Of a stretch of 64,000 bases of DNA, positions 36,449-45,726 are shown piece by piece. The first letter of the stretch is position 1. Each line of letters opens with the position of its first letter. Made by a program: the position numbers and the translations under genes. A model generated the notes under the pieces. That model had not been told where the DNA came from and ran no database searches. It was given only the letters and a program-made list of their open reading frames with translations. The stretch spans positions 224,868-288,867 of the forward strand of contig CANNFD010000005.1 of the NCBI GenBank assembly GCA_947503885.1, written 5' to 3'. The stretch is from an uncultured Olleya sp. (GTDB lineage: Bacteria; Bacteroidota; Bacteroidia; Flavobacteriales; Flavobacteriaceae).

Positions 36449-37948
36449 TTAGATTACTTTATAAAAATAACTTTGCGTTGGCATGTAAGTACTTGTTGAA
36501 TATTGATATTTAATAACTATTTTACACAATTTACCACCATTAACTGGATAACCTCCTACGTTCACACCTATATTCAACCTTCCTAAGACAGTTATTGTAA
36601 TTGTGTCATTTGACTCATTAATATCCACAACTACACCATCAATATCATTTGGATCTGAATCATCTAATTGTTTCCATTGAAAAAGGGTACTATTTCCATC
36701 TAAATAACTATTTACACTAATTACTTGCAAGCATTCAAGTGCATTGTTTGCTTCTGGGATCATAAGTTTGACATTCGCAATTATACTTGCTTCTGGAAAA
36801 TTGGAGATTTTAAAATCAAGAAAGTCCCTTCTTATTGAACCTAAGTTGGAAATAGAAGCCATTTCTTCACTAGAGGTATTATCTATTAAGTTTTCAAAAT
36901 AATTATTTGCTTCCATAGCAGAGGAAAAATATGGTAAACTATCTAAACTTAAATCACAATCAATCTCATAATTACCAGCTCCAAAAGCATTATCAAGTTC
37001 TGATATAACATTGTCAGGTACAGACGAAGTACAATCTTCTTCATCTTCCGCTTCTTCTTCAACGTCTTCAGGTACTGTTGGAACAGAACTTAAAGATCCA
37101 TTAGACCCATTTCCATGAATATTAGAGTCCGTTGGATCGTAATTCGAATCTGATCCACCAGTTGGATTACTACTATCTCCTCCTCCAGAAGTAACGTCAC
37201 CATTTGAAACATCTCCTCCTCCACTTGGTCCATCATTATTACTACCATCGTCATAAGCTATCCACCCACACTCTGAAGAAGACAAAACCCAATCTCCACA
37301 ACTACTATTACATCCTGCACCATGTAAATCACCATGTCCTTCACTCCATCCATATTCATAAGACCACAATTCTAAACAAGAATACTCAGCAACCATTTTT
37401 GATAATTCATTAGAGTTAAACACAGAAGTATCAAAATTAATAGGCACATATTTAGTTATTCTTGAAGTCAATGTATTAGTATCCATGTTTAGATATTCTT
37501 GTTTTGTAAAACCGTAAGTTACTATAAATGCATCATATTCACCATCTTCATTTAAAGAAAGCAATAAATTTTCGACATTATCTACCTGTAAACTATCTCT
37601 AGTTAATGGGAAATTATAAGAATGATATCCTGTTTATGCATCTTCTAAATACTTTACATAATCTGTGTCTATAGAAAAACCAAAATCAGTATTATTAATG
37701 ACTCTTTGGTTGTCAGATTGTCCCTTAATCGCTTTGTTTTTTATATATAGGTTGGAAATTTTTTTTGAAATTTTTTGGTTTTCTTTTATCTCTGTTCTGT
37801 TAAGGGTTTTTATTTCAAATTTAGGTTGTTCAAAGTTATTTTCCTGCTCTGTTAAAAGCTCATCTTTTTGGCAAGCAAAAACTAAAAAGGCAAGTCCTAA
37901 CAAGACTATAAATTTTAAGAATAGTAAATTGGTTTTGATTTTTCTCAT
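36449..37948 (-). pseudogene. Surface lipoprotein gene interrupted by one in-frame TAA
   Basis: One frame of 500 codons from the ATG at 37948 to the stop at 36449, broken only by TAA at 37634-37636 (codon 105). Before it: lipoprotein signal MRKIKTNLLFLKFIVLLGL ending VFACQKDE and FGFSIDTDYVKYLEDA. After it, in the same frame, comes TGYHSYNFPLTRDSLQVDNV, which continues the same domain, then a Cys-rich patch (GAGCNSSCGDW), a Gly/Ser/Asp low-complexity linker and a beta-rich C-terminal domain of about 190 residues. No frameshift is needed, so this is a nonsense mutation or a sequencing error. A restart at the ATG at 37564 would give a 371-residue protein without signal peptide. The family resembles multi-copy flavobacterial surface lipoproteins of unknown role. 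Confidence 0.8.
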
Positions 37949-38031
37949 GGTTGTTTAGTTTAAAAATTAATAAATTATTCTCAAATCAATAAAAAAAAAA
38001 AACTTCTAAACTAATTTATTTTTCAAAAAAC

Positions 38032-38049
38032 AATGCATTTCATCGAAAA
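38032..38049 (-). promoter_or_regulatory. Upstream motif shared with the OmpA-family gene, copy 1
   Basis: The minus strand reads TTTTCGATGAAATGCATT, 84 bp before the lipoprotein ATG at 37948. Nearly the same string, in the same orientation and at a similar distance, precedes the OmpA-family gene at 53661 (see 53758-53776). A binding site for a response regulator or alternative sigma factor is an inference. Confidence 0.4.
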
Positions 38050-38105
38050 AGCCATTTTTTTCAAAATATTGCTGTGGTTAAAACCACACTTGGGACTTTT
38101 TTGGG

Positions 38106-38885
38106 TCAAAAGCTTAAAAATTCAACTTCAAAATCACCATCTAACAAATCTTTCATAATTACTGGATTATTGTTAGAATAAAACTTTAAAGTAGGTTTAT
38201 TAATAACTTGATTTAATAAACCGTGTTGTTCTAAAACAGATTTTGTTTGTCTAGCAACTGCAGCACCAGAATCTATAATCTTAACATGACTAGGTAGAAG
38301 TTTTAAAAGCTGAGGAACTAAATATGGGTAATGTGTACACCCTAAAACTAGATAATCAATATTTGCTTGTATCATAGGTTTAAGATACGTTTTAAGCAAA
38401 TCTGTCATTTGACTAGATACGATATTACCGCTTTCTATTAATTGTACAATACCTTCGCCTTCTTGCTCAATAATAGTAATACCATCACTATACAACAAAT
38501 AGGTGTTATGAAACAACTCACTACTTAAAGTACCTCTAGTAGCCAAAATACCTATGGATTTAGTTTTTGTATTTAAAGCTGCTGGTTTTATAGCAGGTTC
38601 TATACCAATAATAGGTGTCTTATATTTTTGTCTAAGGTGTTTAATAGCATTAGTCGTGGCTGTATTACAAGCCACTACAATTAGCTTACTGTTTTGATTA
38701 AGCAAATACTCTGTATTTTTCTCAGAAAGCGCTATAATAGCCTCTTTTCCTTTTGGACCATATGGTGCATTAATACTATCTGCCAAATAAATAGTATTCT
38801 CGTAAGGTAGTAATGCATGAATAGCCTTCCAAATGGAGGTACCACCTACGCCAGAATCAAATATACCAATGGGTTGTTTACTCAT
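38106..38885 (-). CDS. murI: Glutamate racemase
   Basis: A 259-residue enzyme making D-glutamate for peptidoglycan. The two catalytic cysteines are C73 (VACNTATTNA) and C183 (LGCTHYPYLV), the acid D10 is in IGIFDSGVGGTSIW, and NAPYGPKG is the P-Y-G loop. Length is typical. It is the last gene of the envelope run bamA-ompH-ompH-murI on the minus strand, but a terminator lies between ompH and murI. A small GTGGTT / AACCAC palindrome lies after its stop. Confidence 0.96.
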   Translation of the reverse strand: MSKQPIGIFDSGVGGTSIWKAIHALLPYENTIYLADSINAPYGPKGKEAIIALSEKNTEYLLNQNSKLIVVACNTATTNAIKHLRQKYKTPIIGIEPAIKPAALNTKTKSIGILATRGTLSSELFHNTYLLYSDGITIIEQEGEGIVQLIESGNIVSSQMTDLLKTYLKPMIQANIDYLVLGCTHYPYLVPQLLKLLPSHVKIIDSGAAVARQTKSVLEQHGLLNQVINKPTLKFYSNNNPVIMKDLLDGDFEVEFLSF

Positions 38886-38894
38886 ATTTTTTTT

Positions 38895-38926
38895 AATAAA
38901 AAAAGCTGCCTAAAGTTAGACAGCTT
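38895..38926 (-). terminator. Terminator between ompH and murI
   Basis: Imperfect stem AAGCTGTCTAA / TTAGGCAGCTT on the minus strand, followed by seven T. It sits 25 nt after the ompH stop and just before the murI ATG. Confidence 0.75.
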
Positions 38927-38950
38927 AATTTTAATTTGAAAGGATTTTGA

Positions 38951-39460
38951 TTAAAATCCTAATTCTTTTTGTACATCTTTAAGTAAGTCTTTACCCTCAG
39001 CCATAATTACTCCAGAACCTTGAGAAGAATCTAGTACGTAATTAAAACCTTGTGCTTTACCAACTTTTAATATAGCTGCTTTAGCTCTATCAGTAATAGG
39101 CTTTAACAAATCCAATTCTTTTTTCTGAATTTGGTTTTGGATATCAGCTTGGTATTGACGGATACTTTGTTGCATTTGAGCTAACTCTTCACCACGTTGT
39201 TGGTTTACTTCGTTAGTTTTTGTTGCAGCTTCAGTTTCGTATCTTTTAGCTTTAGTTTGGTATTCTTTTACCATCTCTTCGATATCAGCTTGAAAAGTTT
39301 TACCCATCTTCTCCATTTCTGCTTGTGCAAGCTTTGTTTCTGGCATAGACTCTACAAGTACTCCTGTATCAATATGAGCTACTTTTGTTTGAGCATTTGT
39401 AAAACTTGTTGCTCCAATAAATAATGCTGTAGCAAATAAAAGTGTTTTAATTTGTTTCAT
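38951..39460 (-). CDS. OmpH/Skp-family periplasmic chaperone
   Basis: A 169-residue secreted protein (signal peptide MKQIKTLLFATALFIGATSF, cleaved near TNAQ). The mature chain shows the Skp pattern: a first strand VAHIDTGVLVESMPETKLAQ, a long coiled coil at about 45-115 (AEMEKMGKTFQADIEEMVKE, NQIQKKELDLLKPI) and the end strand FNYVLDSSQGSGVIMAEG. Skp-type trimers hold unfolded outer-membrane proteins on their way to BamA, encoded just upstream. It is the second of two ompH copies and closest to murI. Confidence 0.92.
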   Translation of the reverse strand: MKQIKTLLFATALFIGATSFTNAQTKVAHIDTGVLVESMPETKLAQAEMEKMGKTFQADIEEMVKEYQTKAKRYETEAATKTNEVNQQRGEELAQMQQSIRQYQADIQNQIQKKELDLLKPITDRAKAAILKVGKAQGFNYVLDSSQGSGVIMAEGKDLLKDVQKELGF

Positions 39461-39503
39461 TTTTAAAATAGTATTTGTGTGTTATAAATTATTAATATTT
39501 GTC

Positions 39504-40514
39504 TTAGTTATCTTCGTCTTCTTTGCTCTGGTTTTCTTCTTTAGCTTTTTTACGATCCTCTAAGATTTTTTGTTTTTTAGCAGCTAGTTCTAATTTTCTA
39601 GCTTCTCTATCTGCTAACTTTTTTTGTCTTCTTTCTTCAATTATTTGCGCTCTAGTTTTAGGAGCTTCCTCATCCTGCTTAGCGCTTTCATCTTCATCAA
39701 AAGTAACGGGTTGATCTGTATCATCGTCACCGTTATTTCTTTCATTTAATTTCTCTTCTCTAGCTTTTTCACGTTCTTCCAATGCTTTGGCACGTCTGTC
39801 TGCTGCTTCTTGTTTTTTAGCTTCTCTGGATTCTAAAATTTCTTTTTTTCTAGCCTCGACAGCAGCTTCCCTAGCAGCTTTTTTGTCATCTAATATTTTT
39901 TGACGTTCATCTTTGGCTTCATTAACCTCAACTATTACATCTTCTTCTTTAGCATTTTTTCTTTCAGCTTTATTTTTTGCTTGAGTACGTTTAGAAGCTC
40001 TTGATATTGTTCTAATAATTTGTTCGCTCATATCAAATCGTTCTGCGGAATACAGCATAACAACATCTGCAGACTTATCAAATACAAAGTCGTACTTTTT
40101 AGCTTTAGCTATATCTTGAACAGCTTGAAAAATTTGATCCTGAACAGGTTGCATTAGTTGTCTTTTTTGGATCATTAAATCTCCATTAGGACCAAAGCGT
40201 TTTTGTTGATAATCAAGTATTTCTTTTTCTTCAAATACGATATCTTCTTCACGCTCTTCGATTAGCTCTTTAGTTAATAATGCTTTTTCATTATTAAGTG
40301 CTTCTCTTTTAAGCTTAACCTCATTTAGTTTTCCTTCTATTTCAGTTTTCCATTTTTGGACTTTGCTTTCTAATTGACTAGTTGCTTCAGTATATTCTGG
40401 AATATTTTCTAAAATATATTCTGTATCAATGTAACCAATTCTAACCCCACGTTGTGCATTAGCAGAAAAACCTGCTGCAAGCATCACCATTACAATAAGA
40501 ACTTTTAATTTCAT
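39504..40514 (-). CDS. OmpH/Skp-family protein with long charged tail
   Basis: A 336-residue OmpH-family protein with signal peptide (MKLKVLIVMVMLAAGFSANA). Residues 20-175 are the Skp-like part (RIGYIDTEYILENIPEYTEA, coiled coil, then KKYDFVFDKSADVVMLYSAE). The remaining 160 residues are a highly charged Lys/Glu/Arg-rich helical tail with many REARK, KKQKILE and RRAKALEEREKAREE repeats and an acidic DDDTDQ break. The normal family length is about 170, so the tail doubles it. It sits between bamA and the short ompH, as in other Bacteroidota. Confidence 0.9.
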   Translation of the reverse strand: MKLKVLIVMVMLAAGFSANAQRGVRIGYIDTEYILENIPEYTEATSQLESKVQKWKTEIEGKLNEVKLKREALNNEKALLTKELIEEREEDIVFEEKEILDYQQKRFGPNGDLMIQKRQLMQPVQDQIFQAVQDIAKAKKYDFVFDKSADVVMLYSAERFDMSEQIIRTISRASKRTQAKNKAERKNAKEEDVIVEVNEAKDERQKILDDKKAAREAAVEARKKEILESREAKKQEAADRRAKALEEREKAREEKLNERNNGDDDTDQPVTFDEDESAKQDEEAPKTRAQIIEERRQKKLADREARKLELAAKKQKILEDRKKAKEENQSKEDEDN

Positions 40515-40736
40515 CTTAGAATTTGTTTTATAATTTAATGATTATAAACTCAAAATATTAAAATTGATTGCTTTAGCAATTAGTTTTTTGAGTAAGTATT
40601 TTCAAAATAACGAATTTTAATTTTAAAAATTTTAATTCTTTTATCAAATCCTTAATATGTTATTAGAAAATATCGTGCCAAAAATAAAAAAATAAAAAAA
40701 CTATAGTTACTAATTAATGATTTTATAGAGAATTAA

Positions 40737-43352
40737 TTAAAATTGTTGTCCAATTATGAAGTGTGTTTCCCAACCATGTTTTACAGATCCTCCAGGTAAT
40801 GGGTCAAACCCATGTCCTAAATCTATACCTAGTAATCCAAATGCTGGCATAAATATTCTTACACCAAATCCTGCAGACCTTTTAAGTGTAAATGGGTTAT
40901 AGTCTTTAAAGTTATCGTAAGACGACCCTGCTTCTAAAAATCCTAAAGCATATATTTTTGCTGACTGTTTTAATGTTATAGGGTAACGCAACTCTACAGA
41001 AAACTTATTATAAATAGTCCCTCCGTCCTGTGAAGATAAAGATTGGTTTGTATAACCACGTAGTGCTACTGCTTCTCTACCATCTAAACTATAACTTCCT
41101 AAACCATCACCTCCAACAAAGAAACGCTCAAAAGGAATCACCCCTCTATCTTGATTATAAGCTCCTAAAAATCCAAATTCTACACTTGGTCTTAAAACTA
41201 ACTTGTCTACTAATCTTGTATACCAGTCCCCTTTAAATTTAATTTTATAAAACTCTAACCACTTAAAACGTTCTTGGTCAATCTCACTAACTCTTGCTGC
41301 TGCTCTGTTTCTTAAAATAACATTAGCATTATTATCGTTTACTACTACTTGATTTGCTGCTCTTTCTTCACTTAATGCTGTATAATCAGTACTACTAAAT
41401 AAAGAATAAGGCATTGATAGTTTAGCTGTTGCACTAAAACTAGACCCTCCCATTGGGAAAATTGGATCGTTAAATGTATTGTTTCTACTTAATCCTAATG
41501 TATAAGATAAGTTATTTGAGTAACCATCACCAAATGTAAATAAACCTGTATTATAATTTTTTAAATTATAATGTTGAAAACTTACTGCTTGTGATAAAGT
41601 AAAGAAATCATCTGGAATAGATAAACGTTTAGCTAATCCAAAAGTTATACCTGTAATATTAAAACGTTTGTCCTTATCTGCATTACCTGTTGATGCATCA
41701 TATAAAAACTGTTTTGTATGAGAAATAGATGTTGAAAACTGCACTGGCTTTTTACCTCCTAACCATGGTTCTGAGAATGAAAAGCTATACGTTTGGAAAA
41801 ATCTACTAGCTTGTAAACGTAATGATAATTTTTGCCCATCTCCCATAGGAATTGGCTTATAAGCATCTTTTTTGAAAATATCTTTAATAGAAAAGTTGTT
41901 AAAAGACAATCCTAAAGTACCAATAAAACCACCACCACCGTAACCTCCTTGAAGCTCGATTTGACTAGACCCAGACTCTACTAAAGCATATTCCATGTCA
42001 ATTGAACCTTCTTCTGGATTAGGGTTTTTGAAGTTTGGTGTTAGTTGCTCTGCATCAAAAAATCCTAATTGACTTAATTCTCTAATAGTACGTACAACAT
42101 TTTCTTTACTATATAATTCTCCTGGTCTTGTTCTAATCTCTCTATAAATAACATGGTCATTAGTTTTTTGGTTACCAACAACTGATACTTTATCAAAATA
42201 CACTGGTTTACCTTCAGAGATTCTGATTTCCATGTCAATTACATTACCGTCAGCATTTACCTCAACTGGGTTAACTGTAGAAAATAAATATCCATTATTT
42301 TGGTATAGGTTTGTTAAATCATCTGCATCTGGTCTTGTATTATCTGCTATACGTTTTTGTAGTTGTACGCCATTATAAGTATCTCCTTTTTCTATACGAA
42401 GTTTTCTTTTTAAAACTTGATCAGAGTAAACTGTGTTACCAATAAAAACGATATCTCCAAAGGTGTATTTTTCACCTTCTTCCACTTCTATTTTTAATGA
42501 AACTGTTTTATCATCATTAATGATTAACGAGTCTGATAATATTCTTGCATCTCTGTAACCTATCTCTTTATATTTATCTACCAAACTAGAAAGGTCTTCT
42601 TTGTAATCTGCTTCAATAAATTTAGAACGCTTTAAAATTCTGATAGGATTGATTTTTTTAGTATTTTTCATAGATTTTCTAAGCTTTTTATCGCTTAAAA
42701 CACTATTGCCTTCAAAATCAATGTTTTTAACCTTAACCTTTTGTCCTTTATCAACAGACACTACCATATTTACAAATGATTTACCAATTGAATCATTTAC
42801 TACAGGTGTTGTTTTTACTTTAACGTTAGTGTTTAAAAACCCTTCTTTTTTGAATTTATTCTCTAAATAATTTTCAGTTGTTGTAACTAGGTTTTCTGTT
42901 ACTTTTGTTCCTTTTAAAAGTTTATTTTCTTTTAAAATACTTTCGTGTTTACCTTTTTTAATTCCAGTGATTTTAACTTCTTTAAGCTCTGGTAGGTCGG
43001 ACAGTCTAATTTCTATAAAAGCGTTGTCTCCTTCAACCTTAAGCAAGTAGACTTCTATGTCACTAAAAAGATTAGATTTCCATAGTTTTTTAATAGCATC
43101 GCTAATTTCTTCACCAGGAATCATTACTTCTGTTCCTTTTCTTAACCCTGAATAAGTTATAATGGTTTGCTCACTAAAGCTTGTGTTACCCTTAACGGTT
43201 ATTTCGGATAGGTTGTATTTTTTACCGTCTTGATAGTTTAAATCTTGTGCTTTAACAGTTAAAGCAGTAATAAGCGTAAGCGCTAACAAGGTGTAGTTTA
43301 ATATTGTTTTCAATGGTAATTGTTTAGCTAATTTGTTCACTGGTTTTCCCAA
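40737..43352 (-). CDS. bamA: Outer-membrane protein assembly factor BamA
   Basis: An Omp85 protein of 871 residues inserting beta-barrels into the outer membrane. After the signal peptide come POTRA domains (YNLSEITVKGNTSFSEQTII; KVKNIDFEGNSVLSDKKLRK; YTFGDIVFIGNTVYSDQVLK; YFDKVSVVGNQKTNDHVIYR) and a C-terminal barrel with the Omp85 signature FFVGGDGLGSYSLDGREAVALRGY region near residue 750 and a terminal aromatic (IGQQF). The ATG at 43352 overlaps uppS by 29 nt; a TTG at 43313, 11 bp after the uppS stop, would give a more standard signal peptide and is a real alternative. Followed by two ompH genes. Confidence 0.95.
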   Translation of the reverse strand: MGKPVNKLAKQLPLKTILNYTLLALTLITALTVKAQDLNYQDGKKYNLSEITVKGNTSFSEQTIITYSGLRKGTEVMIPGEEISDAIKKLWKSNLFSDIEVYLLKVEGDNAFIEIRLSDLPELKEVKITGIKKGKHESILKENKLLKGTKVTENLVTTTENYLENKFKKEGFLNTNVKVKTTPVVNDSIGKSFVNMVVSVDKGQKVKVKNIDFEGNSVLSDKKLRKSMKNTKKINPIRILKRSKFIEADYKEDLSSLVDKYKEIGYRDARILSDSLIINDDKTVSLKIEVEEGEKYTFGDIVFIGNTVYSDQVLKRKLRIEKGDTYNGVQLQKRIADNTRPDADDLTNLYQNNGYLFSTVNPVEVNADGNVIDMEIRISEGKPVYFDKVSVVGNQKTNDHVIYREIRTRPGELYSKENVVRTIRELSQLGFFDAEQLTPNFKNPNPEEGSIDMEYALVESGSSQIELQGGYGGGGFIGTLGLSFNNFSIKDIFKKDAYKPIPMGDGQKLSLRLQASRFFQTYSFSFSEPWLGGKKPVQFSTSISHTKQFLYDASTGNADKDKRFNITGITFGLAKRLSIPDDFFTLSQAVSFQHYNLKNYNTGLFTFGDGYSNNLSYTLGLSRNNTFNDPIFPMGGSSFSATAKLSMPYSLFSSTDYTALSEERAANQVVVNDNNANVILRNRAAARVSEIDQERFKWLEFYKIKFKGDWYTRLVDKLVLRPSVEFGFLGAYNQDRGVIPFERFFVGGDGLGSYSLDGREAVALRGYTNQSLSSQDGGTIYNKFSVELRYPITLKQSAKIYALGFLEAGSSYDNFKDYNPFTLKRSAGFGVRIFMPAFGLLGIDLGHGFDPLPGGSVKHGWETHFIIGQQF

Positions 43353-44064
43353 ATCGTCGTTCTCTTTTTTGATATTCTATAATAGCTTCACATAAGTGCT
43401 GCTTAGTAAAGTCTGGCCAAAGTACTGGTGTAAAGTACAATTCTGCATAAGCTATTTGCCATAACAAAAAGTTACTGATGCGTTGCTCTCCACTTGTTCT
43501 AATAAGTAAATCTACATCTGGTAAATTCTGCGTGTAAAGATGTGCATTAAATACCGATTCGTCAATACTTTCTGTAGAAATTATATTATTTTTAACTTTA
43601 ATACTTATTTCTTTAACAGCATTTAATAGCTCTTCTCTAGACCCATAGCTTAATGCTAAAGTTAAATCCATGTGCGTGTTATCCTTTGTCAACTCGATAA
43701 CTTCATGTAATTCTTTATATACTTTTTTTGGTAATGATTTTAAATTACCAATAGCGTTAAGTTTAATATTATTATCTGTAAGTGTTTTAATTTCCTTTTT
43801 AAGCGAGGACACTAAAAGCTTCATTAACGTATCCACTTCTAATTTTGGACGTTTCCAATTTTCTGTAGAAAACGCGTATAAAGTTAAATGCTTAATACCT
43901 AATTCTGCTGAGGCTTCAACAGTTTGACGGACTGACTTTGTCCCATTTTCATGGCCAAAAGCACGTAACATTCCTTGTTGTTTTGCCCATCGACCATTAC
44001 CGTCCATTATTATGGCGATATGCTTTGGCAAATGTTGCTTTTGTATTTGGTCTTTTAAATTCAT
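43324..44064 (-). CDS. uppS: Isoprenyl transferase (undecaprenyl diphosphate synthase)
   Basis: A 246-residue cis-prenyltransferase making the C55 carrier lipid for peptidoglycan and LPS. The signature HIAIIMDGNGRWAKQQGM holds the catalytic Asp, followed by RAFGHENGTKSVRQ, LTLYAFSTENWKRP and the C-terminal LLIRTSGEQRISNFLLWQIA and ELYFTPVLWPDF. I chose the ATG at 44064, directly after the stop of the PorG-like gene, over an upstream in-frame ATG at 44097 that would overlap it; 246 residues fits the family (E. coli 253). Confidence 0.95.
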   Translation of the reverse strand: MNLKDQIQKQHLPKHIAIIMDGNGRWAKQQGMLRAFGHENGTKSVRQTVEASAELGIKHLTLYAFSTENWKRPKLEVDTLMKLLVSSLKKEIKTLTDNNIKLNAIGNLKSLPKKVYKELHEVIELTKDNTHMDLTLALSYGSREELLNAVKEISIKVKNNIISTESIDESVFNAHLYTQNLPDVDLLIRTSGEQRISNFLLWQIAYAELYFTPVLWPDFTKQHLCEAIIEYQKRERRFGKTSEQIS

Positions 44065-44065
44065 T

Positions 44066-44755
44066 TTAAAATCCGCAGTAACATGGGTTTTCTCCAAAAG
44101 TGTATGTTAATGTCACTCCTGTAAATGTATACCAATCGTTATTATTTAAGTTTCCAAAACTTCTACTTGCTAATTCTTCTGCATCTGCTACACTACCGTC
44201 TAACTCGTCAGAAAACGTGTATCGTGCTCCAACTTCTAGTGCCAATACAAATTCTGATGTTATTGCTGCTTTAAAGCCCAACACCATTGGAATCCCCCAG
44301 GCGATGCTTTTAGTGTCTTCTGGTTGCACCTTTCCAAAATTATCATAATAAAAGTTATCATGTTGTGCTGCAGTTACCCCTGTATATAAATATGGTGTAG
44401 ATACAAAAGTACCTTTATGCAAATCAAAATCAAAAAAAGTAAACTCTAACCCTGCTGATAATTCGATAATTTGATTATTAAATTCTAACCCTCTAACCTG
44501 TCTACTTGGGTCATCAGAGTTTTTATCAATACCTTCTAATTCTGTAAAAGTTAAAGACAATCTATAAGAATGTCTAGCACTTCTATTCCATTTATAAATA
44601 GCCCCAATAGCTAACTGGCTTGGTGCAATATAGTCTGTAGCTCCCACATCTCCAATAAAATTAGAACCACCCAAATACAACCCAAATTCGTTGATTTGTG
44701 CGCTACTAAATTGTATGCTTAAAAATGTTAGTACTAAAACTGTTAACTGCTTCAT
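44066..44755 (-). CDS. porG: PorG-like outer-membrane protein (DUF6089), type IX secretion
   Basis: A 229-residue barrel-like protein with signal peptide (MKQLTVLVLTFLSIQFSSAQ), then INEFGLYLGGSNFIGDVGAT, alternating beta-strand pattern and a C-terminus TYTFGENPCYCGF. The family is DUF6089, to which PorG of the type IX secretion system of Porphyromonas gingivalis belongs, and as far as I recall the order porG-uppS-bamA-ompH is the same there. PorG tethers the PorK/N ring to the outer membrane. Name assigned from family and order, not from experiment here. Confidence 0.82.
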   Translation of the reverse strand: MKQLTVLVLTFLSIQFSSAQINEFGLYLGGSNFIGDVGATDYIAPSQLAIGAIYKWNRSARHSYRLSLTFTELEGIDKNSDDPSRQVRGLEFNNQIIELSAGLEFTFFDFDLHKGTFVSTPYLYTGVTAAQHDNFYYDNFGKVQPEDTKSIAWGIPMVLGFKAAITSEFVLALEVGARYTFSDELDGSVADAEELASRSFGNLNNNDWYTFTGVTLTYTFGENPCYCGF

Positions 44756-44853
44756 AAATATTCAAAGTTTGCAAATATAATAAATAAGATTAGGCTATAA
44801 CAATTTGATTGAAATAGTTACAGATTTAAACAGATTTAACAGCAAATTATTGT

Positions 44854-45726
44854 TTAGTTACGTTTATCCTCACCCCAAAGTAGTTTTTTACGGAGTGTAT
44901 CTAAAAAAGTTTCGTTGTTTAGTACTATCATTTTAATAGTAAATGGTGCTTTTTTTATAGTAATTGTAGTTTTATTAGTCAAAGTTGCTATTCTAGAATC
45001 TAAAGACACTAGATGTTTTTGTTCTCTTCCACTAACTTTTAAGGTAATAACTGTAGAGTCTTCAATAACCAATGGTCTTGCGCTTAAATTGTGAGGTGCA
45101 ATAGGTGTTAAGACTAAACTAGAAGCGTTAGGTGTAATTACTGGACCACCACAACTTAACGAGTATCCAGTAGACCCTGTTGGTGTTGACACTATTAAAC
45201 CGTCACTCCAATATGATGTTAGATACTCACCATTCAATTCAGTTTCAACCGTAATCATAGACGTTGTGTTTTTTCTACTAACAGCTATCTCATTTAATGC
45301 AAAATTACAAGAATTGATTTCTGCATTATCTTCAGAGCTTTCAATAGCCAAAAGACTACGTTCTGAAATTGAATATTTTTTTTCTAAAATATTATGTATT
45401 GCAGACTCAATCTCATCGTGTTGTATGGTAGCTAAAAAACCTAATCGTCCAGTATTAATACCTACTATTGGGATTTTTAAATCTCCAACAAAAGTAATGG
45501 CTCTTAAAATTGTACCATCACCACCAATACTAACTAAAAAATCATAGCTATTGTCTAACTTTGAAAAAGTACTATGGTTGGTTTTAAGTGTTGAGGACAC
45601 CCCTTTATAAAAAGCAGTCTCAATGACCACCTCAATATTTTTTTTATGCAAAACATCTAATAACACCTCTAAGGATGCTAATGGTTTTTTTTTCTGAAAT
45701 TGACTAAATACAGCAACCTTCATCAT
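44854..45726 (-). CDS. nadK: NAD kinase
   Basis: A 290-residue kinase making NADP from NAD. The motif GGDGTILRAI with GGDG at 68-71, NTGRLGFLATI, and the substrate region STPTGSTGYSLSCGGPVI and TPIAPHNLSARPLV are all present. The start overlaps the stop of the CBS-domain gene (TAATG), so they are translationally coupled; a second ATG one codon later is equally possible. Confidence 0.95.
   Translation of the reverse strand: MMKVAVFSQFQKKKPLASLEVLLDVLHKKNIEVVIETAFYKGVSSTLKTNHSTFSKLDNSYDFLVSIGGDGTILRAITFVGDLKIPIVGINTGRLGFLATIQHDEIESAIHNILEKKYSISERSLLAIESSEDNAEINSCNFALNEIAVSRKNTTSMITVETELNGEYLTSYWSDGLIVSTPTGSTGYSLSCGGPVITPNASSLVLTPIAPHNLSARPLVIEDSTVITLKVSGREQKHLVSLDSRIATLTNKTTITIKKAPFTIKMIVLNNETFLDTLRKKLLWGEDKRN

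Noticed and set aside
37634..37636. Recoding of the in-frame stop as a selenocysteine-type event
   Set aside because: The codon is TAA, not TGA or TAG, and no recoding element is evident; a nonsense mutation is simpler.
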